From contig MGPB01000017.1 of NCBI GenBank assembly GCA_001795455.1, forward strand, positions 1-64,000: DNA of 64,000 nt, written 5' to 3'. The translations under genes and the position numbers were made by a program. Shown one piece after another: positions 9,861 through 16,881 of this stretch (position 1 is the first letter of the stretch; each line of letters starts with the position of its first letter). A model generated the notes under the pieces. The model was not told where the DNA came from. It did no database searches and saw nothing but the letters and a program-made list of their open reading frames with translations. This DNA comes from Curvibacter sp. GWA2_63_95. Lineage in GTDB: Bacteria > Pseudomonadota > Gammaproteobacteria > Burkholderiales > Burkholderiaceae_C.

Positions 9861-10478
9861 ATGCAAAACAGCATCCCCGGCACCCAGAAAAACACCCCCC
9901 AGGGCATTACCTGGCAACAAACGGTGGTGATGCGCAATGCGCAGGGCCAGGAAGAAGCTTTCAGCATCGGCCCCGATGGAAGCGTCTGGAGCTTTATCGC
10001 CGACAGCGGTGACAGCCGTTTTGATGCCACCGGCCAGCGCCTGGAGAACCTGGGCCTGGCGGCCGACTTTCTGACCGTGGGCCGCAATGTGGCAGGCGCG
10101 CTGGTCGTGATTGCCGCCAAAGGCTTGCACACCCAGTACCGCACCGAAACACCCCTGGAAGGGCTCACGCTGGCCGACGGCCTGCGCAAACGCTGGTCGC
10201 CCGCCCAGTCCATCCACCTGCCCACCATTGGGGGGGCCACCGGCGTGCGGCGGCTCTACACCCAGACCGACTTCAGCGGCATGCGCATTGCCATGATTGT
10301 GGACACCGAGCAGCCCGGCGTCGGCGCCAGCTACGTCATGGCCTGCTCGCAGTGGGGCGAGGCGGGCCCAGGCCCCTTCATCGTGCTGCCGCCGCTGGGC
10401 ACCCCCGGTGCAGGCCAGCCTGGCAAAACCACCGCCACGCCGGGTCAGCCCCTCTTTCGCGTTGCACATTCGGCCTAA
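9861..10478 (+). CDS. Unknown protein divergent from the TPR regulator
   Basis: A 205-residue protein I do not recognise. The ATG at 9861 is preceded by a purine-rich GAAAGAAGAGA at 9843-9853, which makes it a better start than the in-frame ATG at 9810. The sequence lacks a signal peptide and membrane segments. It contains GPDGSVWSFIADSG near residue 40 and a Gly/Pro-rich end. Composition matches its neighbours, so it looks native. The promoter must lie in the short gap shared with the divergent winged-helix gene, which suggests regulation by that protein. Function is unknown. Confidence 0.6.
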   Translation: MQNSIPGTQKNTPQGITWQQTVVMRNAQGQEEAFSIGPDGSVWSFIADSGDSRFDATGQRLENLGLAADFLTVGRNVAGALVVIAAKGLHTQYRTETPLEGLTLADGLRKRWSPAQSIHLPTIGGATGVRRLYTQTDFSGMRIAMIVDTEQPGVGASYVMACSQWGEAGPGPFIVLPPLGTPGAGQPGKTTATPGQPLFRVAHSA

Positions 10479-10481
10479 ATA

Positions 10482-10530
10482 GGCCTCTAGCCCCTGTGGA
10501 ATAAGCGCGGGCAGCTATCGATTCAGGAGC
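10482..10530 (-). repeat. Dispersed ~50-bp intergenic repeat, copy 2
   Basis: Minus-strand reading: GCTCCTGAATCGATAGC, then TGCCCGCGCTTATTCC, then AGGGGCTAGAGGCC. It fills the gap between two convergent genes. The two arms of the small left hairpin do not match each other here, unlike copies 7, 8 and 9. Confidence 0.85.
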
Positions 10531-10546
10531 ATTCTGGCGGCATCAC

Positions 10547-12325
10547 TCAGCGCTGCAGCGCCGTTTGCACCAGGGCGGCCTGGGTCATTGCGGCCAAGGT
10601 GCCGCGTGTGCTGATGAGCTCAGGCTCCAGCACCACCTCAATCACCGTTCCATGGGGCCGCGCCAATGCGGCCAGCAGTTCGGCCTCAAAGTCCGCGCTT
10701 TTGCGAATGGTCACGCCCGCATAGCCATAGGCTTTCGCCAGCGCCGCAAAGTCGGGGTTGTTGAGGGCGGTGCCCGCCACACGCTCCGGGTACTCACGCT
10801 CCTGGTGCATGCGGATGGTGCCGTACATGCCGTTGTTGAGCAGCAAGATGATGCTCTTGGCCCCATGCTGCACGGCCGTGGCCAGCTCCTGGCCGTTCAT
10901 CAGAAAGTCTCCGTCGCCCGCAATCGTGAAAGCGACCCGCCCGGTCGTGATGGCCGCCGCAATGCCGGCGGGCACACCGTAGCCCATGGCGCCATTGGTC
11001 GGCGCCAGCTGGGTCTTGTGGCCGCTGGCCAGCCCCGTGTAGCGGTAAAAGCGGTGCAACCAACTGGCAAAGTTGCCCGCGCCATTGGTCAGCACCGCAT
11101 CCTTGGGCAAGTGTTTTTGCAGCACGGCAATCACCGAGGGCATGTCCACCAGCCCGCGCTCGTTGTCGGCGGGCAGGTCCTGAATCACGCTGGGCACCAG
11201 GTTGGCCTGGTAGTCGGCGTTGCAGCCCTGCGTCCAGGCCTCCCAGGGCAGGTTCACCGGGGCTGTCAGCACCTCCAGCGAACGGGCTGCGGCACGCATG
11301 CTGGCGTGGATGGCCAGGTCGGCCTGGTAGACGCGGTTCAGCTCCTCGGCACTGGCGTGGATGTGCACCAGTGTCTGGGCCGCCTTGGGGGCCTGCAGCA
11401 GCGTGTAGCCACCGGTGGTCATCTCGCCCAGGCGCGGGCCGATGGCGATGATGAGGTCGCTTTCGCGCACGCGTTTGGCCAATGCGGGGTTGATGCCAAT
11501 GCCCACGTCACCCGCGTACTGCGGGTGGTGGTTGTCAAAGGTGTCCTGAAAGCGAAAGGCATTGCCCACCGGCAAGCGCCAGTTCTCGGCAAAGCGCTGC
11601 AGCGCCTGTGCGGCCTGCGGTGTCCAGCCACCACCACCGGCAATGACCAGGGGGCGCTCTGCTTTGAGGAGCAGCTGGCGCAGGTTGCGCAAGGCGCCAG
11701 GGTCGCTCCAGGCCTCTACGGGCTCCACACGCGCCAGCGGCTGGGGCAACTTGCCCGCCGCATTGGGCACCAGGGTTTGGGTCAGCATGTCTTCGGGCAG
11801 CACCAGCACCACCGGGCCGGGGCGGCCGTTCATGGCAGTGGCAAAGGCACGTGCGATGTACTCGGGAATACGCGCGGCATCGTCGATGCGCTCCACCCGT
11901 TTGGCCATGCCCAGCGCGCTGGGGCCAAACATCACGCGGTAGTCCATTTCCTGGAAAGCCTCGCGGTCGCGCTGGTCGCTGGCGACGTCCCCCACCAGCA
12001 AGACCATGGGCGTGGAATCCTGAAACGCCGTGTGCACGCCAATGCTGGCGTTGGTGGCACCTGGCCCGCGGGTCACAAAACAAATGCCGGGGCGGCCGGT
12101 GAGCTTGCCGTGCGCCTCGGCCATGAAGGCGGCCCCGCCCTCTTGCCGATTGACGATGAACTGGATCTGCGCGCGGTAGCGGTGAAAGCCGTCCAGCACG
12201 GCCAGGTAACTTTCACCGGGCACACCAAAGGCGTGGGTCACACCTTGTTCCACCAGGCACTGCACCAGCAGGTGGCCAGCGAGTTGGGGGGACGACGGTT
12301 CAGGGGAGGAGTGAGGTCTCTGCAT
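10547..12325 (-). CDS. Thiamine-diphosphate enzyme, acetolactate-synthase-like
   Basis: 592 residues from the ATG at 12325; the open frame runs further upstream but would overlap the neighbouring gene and the extension is low-complexity. Family N-terminus is FGVPGESYLAVLDG, the catalytic glutamate is E62 in NRQEGGAAF, and CFVTRGPGATNASIG follows. The cofactor-binding motif is GDGDFLMNG with the closing LLNNGMYGT. The three-domain layout fits acetolactate synthase, oxalyl-CoA decarboxylase or related TPP enzymes; the subfamily is not certain, and no small regulatory subunit gene lies nearby, which argues against the anabolic IlvB. It lies 44 bp downstream of the cysteine desulfurase-rhodanese gene on the same strand. 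Confidence 0.82.
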   Translation of the reverse strand: MQRPHSSPEPSSPQLAGHLLVQCLVEQGVTHAFGVPGESYLAVLDGFHRYRAQIQFIVNRQEGGAAFMAEAHGKLTGRPGICFVTRGPGATNASIGVHTAFQDSTPMVLLVGDVASDQRDREAFQEMDYRVMFGPSALGMAKRVERIDDAARIPEYIARAFATAMNGRPGPVVLVLPEDMLTQTLVPNAAGKLPQPLARVEPVEAWSDPGALRNLRQLLLKAERPLVIAGGGGWTPQAAQALQRFAENWRLPVGNAFRFQDTFDNHHPQYAGDVGIGINPALAKRVRESDLIIAIGPRLGEMTTGGYTLLQAPKAAQTLVHIHASAEELNRVYQADLAIHASMRAAARSLEVLTAPVNLPWEAWTQGCNADYQANLVPSVIQDLPADNERGLVDMPSVIAVLQKHLPKDAVLTNGAGNFASWLHRFYRYTGLASGHKTQLAPTNGAMGYGVPAGIAAAITTGRVAFTIAGDGDFLMNGQELATAVQHGAKSIILLLNNGMYGTIRMHQEREYPERVAGTALNNPDFAALAKAYGYAGVTIRKSADFEAELLAALARPHGTVIEVVLEPELISTRGTLAAMTQAALVQTALQR

Positions 12326-12369
12326 GCCCGCCATTGTGCCGTTGCAAGGCATGCGTTTTGCGCACCACC

Positions 12370-13974
12370 CTATGCCATTTCCGCCAGGGCCAGGCCACCC
12401 TCTAGGTGCCACACCTGGCCGTGCCCGCGCGCGCGCAGCAAGGCAGCCGCCTGCTGGCTGCGCGCGCCGCTGCGGCAAAACAGCACCAATGGCCCCTGTG
12501 CCTGGGGCAGGTCCGCCAGCCTGCTGCGGCGCAGGGTCTCCAGTGGCAGGTTCAGGGCCGGGGTTTGCAGGGTCAGGGTGTCGGGCCAGGGCAGCAGGTT
12601 GTGGCCGGCCTGGTGCTCGGCCACATCGCGCACATCCACCAAACGCGCATCCGGGTAGAGCTGAAAAAAGGCGGACAGTGCCTGGGGCGACACGGCAGCC
12701 GCGCCAGCCTCCGCGTCAACACCCCACTCCGCCCCCGCGTCCAAGCCAGTATCGGCCGGGGGCAGGCCATCGCCGCATGCCGACGACCGCAGCACCTGCC
12801 CGCACCTTGCAATGCGCGCACAGGCCTCGTCCAGGAAGGCATCGTCCACCGTCGCGCCGATGGACAAGCGGGCTGCGCCCAGGGTTTGCCAATCCGGCAA
12901 GCCCATGGCCTGGAGCACATAGCTGGGCTCGGCCTTGGCAGCGCTGCAGGCACTGCCTGCACTGATGCGCATGCCCGCCGCGTCAAACACGTTCAACAAG
13001 GTCTTGCTGCTGAAGCCAGGCACCGAGAAATTGAGCGTGGTGGGCAGGCTGCCCTCCCAGGGCATGTTGAACACTACCCCGGGGAAGGCTGCCACCAGGG
13101 CATCGGCAATGCGGGCCCGGTCGCGGACGAGCTGCGGGTGCGAGCGAAAGACGCCCTCCCCGCCTTCCTCCAGCACCTGCAGCACCGCGCCCAGGGCGGC
13201 AATGCCGGGCATGTTTTCGGTGCCCGCTCGGCTCCCGCCCTCTTGCCCGCCACCGGCCATCAGGGCGGTGTAGGGGCTGCCCTCGCGCACATACAACATG
13301 CCAATGCCTTTGGGCGCATACAACTTGTGGCCCGAAAACGGCGCGTAGTCGATACGCGTGGCCTGCAGGTCCAGCGCCAGCTTGCCCAGCGCCTGCACAC
13401 AGTCCACCAGCCACAGGGCGCGGGAACCGCTGGCCTGCAGCAGCGCCTCGATGCCTGCAATATCCGACACCACCCCGGTTTCATTGTTGGCCGCCATGGT
13501 GCACAGCAGCGTGGCAGCGGGAAGATGCGCTTTCAAAAACGCCAAGTCATGCAGGCCTTGGGTATTGACCGGCACCGTGAGCACCGGCAAGTGCAGGCCC
13601 AGCAGGCGGTTCCAGTGCGCCACCGCTTGCGGCACCGCCTTGTGCTCGGTGGCGCCCAGCAGAATCGGGCCCTCCACCCGCTCACCGGCATCGCGCCGCG
13701 CCCGCACCGCGCACAGCGCGGACAACACCGCCGTCTGGATGCCCTCAGTGGCGCCGCTCACAAACAGCAACTGGCCCTGGCCTGTCCCCAACACCCGGGC
13801 GGCCTGCGCACGCACGCCGTCCAGCAGCGCCTTGGCCCGCAGGCCGGCGCTGTGGCTGCTGCTGGGGTTGCCGAACTGGCCCATGAGCGCGCGCAGGGCA
13901 GCGTCGCGCGCAGCGGGCAGCACCGGTGTGGTGGCATTGCAGTCCAGGTAAATCTCGTGGGCAGGTGCGTGCAT
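12370..13974 (-). CDS. Cysteine desulfurase (class V aminotransferase) fused to a rhodanese domain
   Basis: 534 residues from the ATG at 13974, which has GAGGA seven bases upstream. Residues 1-395 are a NifS/IscS-like PLP enzyme: EIYLDCNATTPV at the start, PLP lysine K217 in FSGHKLYAPKGIG, and the desulfurase cysteine C343 in SAGSACSAAKAEPS. After a linker of about 35 residues rich in Ala/Gly, residues 432-534 form a rhodanese domain with LVDVRDVAEH and the active-site cysteine C500 in LFCRSGARS. The fusion would pass persulfide sulfur from desulfurase to rhodanese. The next gene on the same strand is a TPP enzyme; a divergent Lrp regulator starts 127 bp upstream. Confidence 0.88.
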   Translation of the reverse strand: MHAPAHEIYLDCNATTPVLPAARDAALRALMGQFGNPSSSHSAGLRAKALLDGVRAQAARVLGTGQGQLLFVSGATEGIQTAVLSALCAVRARRDAGERVEGPILLGATEHKAVPQAVAHWNRLLGLHLPVLTVPVNTQGLHDLAFLKAHLPAATLLCTMAANNETGVVSDIAGIEALLQASGSRALWLVDCVQALGKLALDLQATRIDYAPFSGHKLYAPKGIGMLYVREGSPYTALMAGGGQEGGSRAGTENMPGIAALGAVLQVLEEGGEGVFRSHPQLVRDRARIADALVAAFPGVVFNMPWEGSLPTTLNFSVPGFSSKTLLNVFDAAGMRISAGSACSAAKAEPSYVLQAMGLPDWQTLGAARLSIGATVDDAFLDEACARIARCGQVLRSSACGDGLPPADTGLDAGAEWGVDAEAGAAAVSPQALSAFFQLYPDARLVDVRDVAEHQAGHNLLPWPDTLTLQTPALNLPLETLRRSRLADLPQAQGPLVLFCRSGARSQQAAALLRARGHGQVWHLEGGLALAEMA

Positions 13975-14042
13975 GGCAGTCCTCAAAAGCAGTCGGGAAT
14001 GCGGCAAATCTTAGGGCTAGCGCCCGGAAAAATCGTTTCATA

Positions 14043-14071
14043 TTTACCGCAATACCAGCGATTTGTAGAAT
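14043..14071 (+). promoter_or_regulatory. Sigma-70-like promoter for the Lrp regulator at 14102
   Basis: TTTACC (14043-14048) and TAGAAT (14066-14071) are separated by exactly 17 bases, and the start codon lies 30 bases downstream. The overlapping palindrome GAACGTTC begins right after the -10 element and could be an autoregulatory site. Confidence 0.45.
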
Positions 14072-14101
14072 GAACGTTCTTTTAATTCGCAGTTCAGCAG
14101 C

Positions 14102-14560
14102 ATGAAAGAACTAGATCGCATGGACCGGGCCCTTCTGGCCGCACTGCAAACCGACGGCACGCTGTCCGCCGCCCAGTTGGGCGAGAAAGTGGGCCTGTCG
14201 GCCACGCCGTGCTGGAAACGCGTAAAGGCGATGGAAGAGTCCGGCCTGATTGAGAAGCGCGTGGCCATCGTCAACCGCGCGCAAGCCGGGCTGCCGGTGA
14301 CCGTGTTTGTGAGCCTGCGCACCCACCGCCACGACGAGGCCTGGCTGCGCGAGTTTGCAGCCTCGGTGTCCAGCATGCCGGAGGTGATGGAGTTCCACCG
14401 CATGAGCGGCGATGTGGACTACCTGCTCAAGGTCGTGGCAGCCGACATCGCGGGCTACGACCGCTTCTACAAACGCCTGATCCAGACCGCGCAGCTGGCC
14501 GGCGTGTCGTCGGCCTTCTCCATGGAAGAGATCAAGAGCACTACGGCGCTACCGTTGTGA
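14102..14560 (+). CDS. Lrp/AsnC family transcriptional regulator
   Basis: 152 residues, the normal size for the family. An N-terminal helix-turn-helix (residues about 5-60: LDRMDRALLAAL, LSAAQLGEKVGLSATPCWKRVK) is followed by a RAM ligand-binding domain (VTVFVSLRTH, PEVMEFHRMSGDVDYLLKVV). It is divergent from the cysteine desulfurase-rhodanese gene, so that operon is the likely target. The DxDYLLK motif near the end of the RAM domain is typical of amino-acid-responsive members. Confidence 0.9.
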   Translation: MKELDRMDRALLAALQTDGTLSAAQLGEKVGLSATPCWKRVKAMEESGLIEKRVAIVNRAQAGLPVTVFVSLRTHRHDEAWLREFAASVSSMPEVMEFHRMSGDVDYLLKVVAADIAGYDRFYKRLIQTAQLAGVSSAFSMEEIKSTTALPL

Positions 14561-14596
14561 TAGCAGCTTGCGCATATTCCATGGGGGCTAGAGGTC
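14559..14596 (+). repeat. Dispersed intergenic repeat, copy 3 (left arm missing)
   Basis: Begins at the lrp stop codon and reads ATAGC, AGCTTGCGCATATTCC, ATGGGGGCTAGAGG. The first arm of the left hairpin is absent. It marks the left edge of a lower-GC segment that contains the DUF5063 and DUF2513 genes; copy 4 in the same orientation marks the right edge. Confidence 0.8.
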
Positions 14597-14716
14597 GAGT
14601 TGTCTCTAAAACCGCCTAGTCGCATCGGTTCGCTCCATATTCGCCCATCGCGGAACGCGGGCGAGCTAATCACCCATCTGGGGGATGCTCTGTAACTGAC
14701 AACGCACGTACACTGA

Positions 14717-14749
14717 ACGCCAACTGCGGCTGGGTTTGGCGTTTTTTTA
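14717..14749 (+). terminator. Hairpin with T tract upstream of the DUF5063 gene
   Basis: ACGCCAA (14717-14723) pairs with TTGGCGT (14736-14742) across a 12-base loop, followed by seven T residues. It would stop transcripts entering from the left, or end a short unannotated RNA in the 14600-14740 gap. No other gene is visible in that gap. Confidence 0.6.
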
Positions 14750-14771
14750 TTTCGATTGAAGGCATTGCAAC

Positions 14772-15362
14772 ATGCCAAAAATCCAGTCCACATGGGGCTT
14801 TCAAGGGAGATCAGATGTCCAGTTTATTGAGCAAGGGCCAACTTATAGAGCAGGTTTTGCTCTGGACATTGCGTTAAAACGCATGGAACGCAGTGCTGCT
14901 AGTGCCGCAGACTTCGCAGAAGTTGCGCGCGGGTATTGTTCTTGGTGCGAGAACCCACCGTCCGCGAATGCTAATGTCGAGGCCGCATTTTGGCTTGGCC
15001 GCCTTTATTCGTCCGCCCTGATGCTACCAAAGGTCTCTTGTGAAAATGAGGATGGTCTACCTGATATCCCTTCGGAAACACTCGCAAGGGCGATAGCAAA
15101 CTTGGCACCTTTTTCAGGTTGGTACTACCGTGAAGTTTTTGATCCCCATCCTTATCGCACCGAAGTACCCGGCATGGGCGATATCGGTGACGATTTACTC
15201 GATACGTACAAAGACATACGCGCTGGCTTGGTGCTGTTCGATCGCGGTGAGGTTGACGACGCTCTGTGGCATTGGTCGTTCCTGCATCTAATCCATTGGG
15301 GTCGCCACGCAGTTGGCGCCATGTATGCGCTCCATTGCCTTGCAATCTCTCAAAACGAATGA
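14772..15362 (+). CDS. DUF5063 family protein
   Basis: 196-residue soluble protein. The C-terminal part fits the DUF5063 family: DIGDDLLDTYKDIRAGL, then DALWHWSFLHLIHWGRHAV near residues 160-180. N-terminal part is helical with CSWCENP. Function of the family is unknown. Base composition is visibly less GC-rich than the flanking genes and codon use is more mixed (TTT, TTG, AAT, GAT), which suggests transfer. Its TGA is followed within 8 bases by an attC-like recombination site, as in integron gene cassettes. Confidence 0.75.
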   Translation: MPKIQSTWGFQGRSDVQFIEQGPTYRAGFALDIALKRMERSAASAADFAEVARGYCSWCENPPSANANVEAAFWLGRLYSSALMLPKVSCENEDGLPDIPSETLARAIANLAPFSGWYYREVFDPHPYRTEVPGMGDIGDDLLDTYKDIRAGLVLFDRGEVDDALWHWSFLHLIHWGRHAVGAMYALHCLAISQNE

Positions 15363-15368
15363 CAATGC

Positions 15369-15456
15369 GTTTTAACATGCCAATCGACACGGACCCACAA
15401 CAGCAGGAGGCGGCTTCGCCGCGACGTGTTGTGGTCCGGTCATCTTCACGTTAGGC
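15369..15456 (+). other. attC-like integron recombination site
   Basis: An 88-bp imperfect palindrome. The right core is GTTAGGC (15450-15456), a perfect match to the GTTRRRY core; the left core TTTTAAC (15370-15376) keeps the AAC and pairs with the right core through A:T and wobble pairs. The arms GGACCCACAACA (15391-15402) and TGTTGTGGTCC (15427-15437) match except for one extra C on the left arm; a second extra base, A15389, is bulged next to GAC/GTC pairs. Extra bases on the left arm only are the known extrahelical bases of attC sites. GCGGC-TTC-GCCGC makes the terminal loop. It sits immediately after the DUF5063 stop codon. Confidence 0.75.
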
Positions 15457-15502
15457 CTCACCAAAACCCGCCCCGACGCTTCTCCGCTATGGATCAAACC
15501 TC

Positions 15503-15877
15503 ATGAAACGCGACTTCGATCTAGTCAGGAAGATCCTTCTTCAGTTCGAAGAGAAGGAAAGTTCGACGATTGTCGAGAAGCCTGAAGTCGAGGGCTATTC
15601 CTACGAGATCGTGTCATATCACTGCCGCCTTCTATACGACGCAGGCTTGTTGCGCTGTGAACCCGTTGTATCTACCACAAGTGATCGGCTCATCAAGGTC
15701 TCCCCTTTCGAACTTACCTGGGACGGACACGAGTTCTTAGACAAGATTCGGTCCGAGACGACATGGAACAAAATCAAGATCCAGGCTAAGGAAAAGGGCC
15801 TCGCACTCTCGTTCAGTATCGTCACTGAACTCGCCAAGCGCCTCGCAGCACAACTCCTGAATGGCATAGCCTACTAA
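15503..15877 (+). CDS. DUF2513 family protein
   Basis: 124 residues. The opening MKRDFDLVRKILLQFEE is the hallmark of DUF2513, followed by a probable winged-helix-like region (YEIVSYHCRLLYDAGLLRC, then ELTWDGHEFLDKIR). Families of this type are common on mobile DNA and in integron cassettes; function is unknown. The gene begins 46 bases after the attC-like core, as the second cassette of an array would. GC is lower than the neighbours. It has no attC of its own; a different palindrome follows. Confidence 0.8.
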   Translation: MKRDFDLVRKILLQFEEKESSTIVEKPEVEGYSYEIVSYHCRLLYDAGLLRCEPVVSTTSDRLIKVSPFELTWDGHEFLDKIRSETTWNKIKIQAKEKGLALSFSIVTELAKRLAAQLLNGIAY

Positions 15878-15932
15878 GCGTGGGCATGGGGCACGTTGCC
15901 CACAGCCAGCTACTGCATCAATCGCACGCTTA
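15875..15932. repeat. Nested inverted repeat after the DUF2513 gene
   Basis: TAAGCGTG (15875-15882) and CACGCTTA (15925-15932) are a perfect 8-bp inverted repeat that includes the stop codon. Inside it GTGGGCA (15880-15886) pairs with TGCCCAC (15897-15903). There is no T tract and no GTTRRRY core, so it is neither a standard terminator nor a recognisable attC. It may be the scar of the right boundary of the cassette. Confidence 0.5.
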
Positions 15933-15944
15933 CGATTTCACTGG

Positions 15945-15996
15945 GCTACTACTATTTTTTGTAGCTGCGCACGCAATATCTACGTGGTCTAGAGGG
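15945..15996 (+). repeat. Dispersed ~50-bp intergenic repeat, copy 4
   Basis: GCTAC (15945-15949) and GTAGC (15961-15965) form the small left hairpin, then TGCGCACGCAATATC and GTGGTCTAGAGGG. It lies just past the 3' end of phhA and in the same orientation as copy 3, so the two form direct repeats around the cassette-like segment. Confidence 0.8.
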
Positions 15997-16011
15997 CATT
16001 TTCTCTATCAA

Positions 16012-16869
16012 TCAAACCGATGCAGGTGCCTGTTCCCGCAAGTAAGCCCTATCCCCCCGCTGAAACACCTTGTCGCCAGGCAACACATCCCCCGGCGCAA
16101 ATGTAGGCCCGCTGTTGAGCCGCTCGTACACCGGATCGAAGTCGATGCGGGCCAGGGCCAGCAGGTCGTCCAGGCTGTCGAGCACGAAGTAGCACTCCTG
16201 GAAATCGTCAATCCGGTAGCGGGTGCGCATGACCCGCTCCAGGTCAAAGCCGATGCGGTGGGGCGATGGGCTTTGCACGGAGAAGCCGCTTTCGGTGAAT
16301 GAAGAAGCGATGCCCGCACCGTAGATGCGCAAGGCCTCTTCAGCACCATGTTCGCCCTGCACCTGTTCTTTCACCAGGCCAAACTCCACCGTGTACCAAT
16401 ACACCCGCGCCAGCTCGGTGAGCTTGCCGATGCGCTGTGCGCGGAGCCCGGCCTGGCCATAGAGCTGGATGAAATCCGCCATCACCGGGTGCATGAGCAT
16501 GGGCACATGGCCAAACACGTCGTGGAACACATCGGGCTCCTGCAGGTAGTCCAGCTGGTGGGCACCGCGGATGAAGTTGCCCGACGGGAAACGCCGGTTC
16601 GCCAGGTGCTCAAAAAACACCTCGTCGGGCACCAGGCCCGGCACCGCCACCACCTGCCAACCGGTGCTCTGGCCCAGGGTTTGGTTGAGCTCGGCAAAGT
16701 CCGGAATCTGCTCGGCCGACAGCGGCAGCTGGCGCATGCCCTCTACAAACTCGGCGCAGGCCAGCCCGGGCAGCAGCGCGGTTTGCCTCTCAAACAGCGT
16801 CTTCCACACCGCGTGGTCTTGTGCGGTGTAGTGCGTCCAGCGCTGGGGAATGGTGTAGTCGTGTGCCAT
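16012..16869 (-). CDS. phhA: Phenylalanine 4-hydroxylase
   Basis: Converts phenylalanine to tyrosine with a pterin cofactor and iron in the cytoplasm. 285 residues, the usual bacterial monomeric size. Iron ligands are visible: H116 and H121 in EPDVFHDVFGHVPML and E162 in YWYTVEFGL. The gene starts 12 bases after the fahA stop and closes the hpd-VOC-fahA-phhA operon, so phenylalanine is fed into the same degradation route as tyrosine. No pterin-carbinolamine dehydratase gene is adjacent. Confidence 0.95.
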   Translation of the reverse strand: MAHDYTIPQRWTHYTAQDHAVWKTLFERQTALLPGLACAEFVEGMRQLPLSAEQIPDFAELNQTLGQSTGWQVVAVPGLVPDEVFFEHLANRRFPSGNFIRGAHQLDYLQEPDVFHDVFGHVPMLMHPVMADFIQLYGQAGLRAQRIGKLTELARVYWYTVEFGLVKEQVQGEHGAEEALRIYGAGIASSFTESGFSVQSPSPHRIGFDLERVMRTRYRIDDFQECYFVLDSLDDLLALARIDFDPVYERLNSGPTFAPGDVLPGDKVFQRGDRAYLREQAPASV

Positions 16870-16881
16870 GCCCGGACTCCT

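Noticed and set aside
12326-12478. N-terminal extension of the TPP enzyme upstream of 12325
   Set aside because: The extra residues are Arg/Pro/Gly-rich, unlike the family, and overlap the cysteine desulfurase-rhodanese coding end on the same strand.
14600-14716. A tRNA or structured RNA in the gap before the DUF5063 gene
   Set aside because: Short inverted repeats such as CGCCC/GGGCG are present, but no cloverleaf, T-loop or CCA-like end, and no known RNA motif was recognised.
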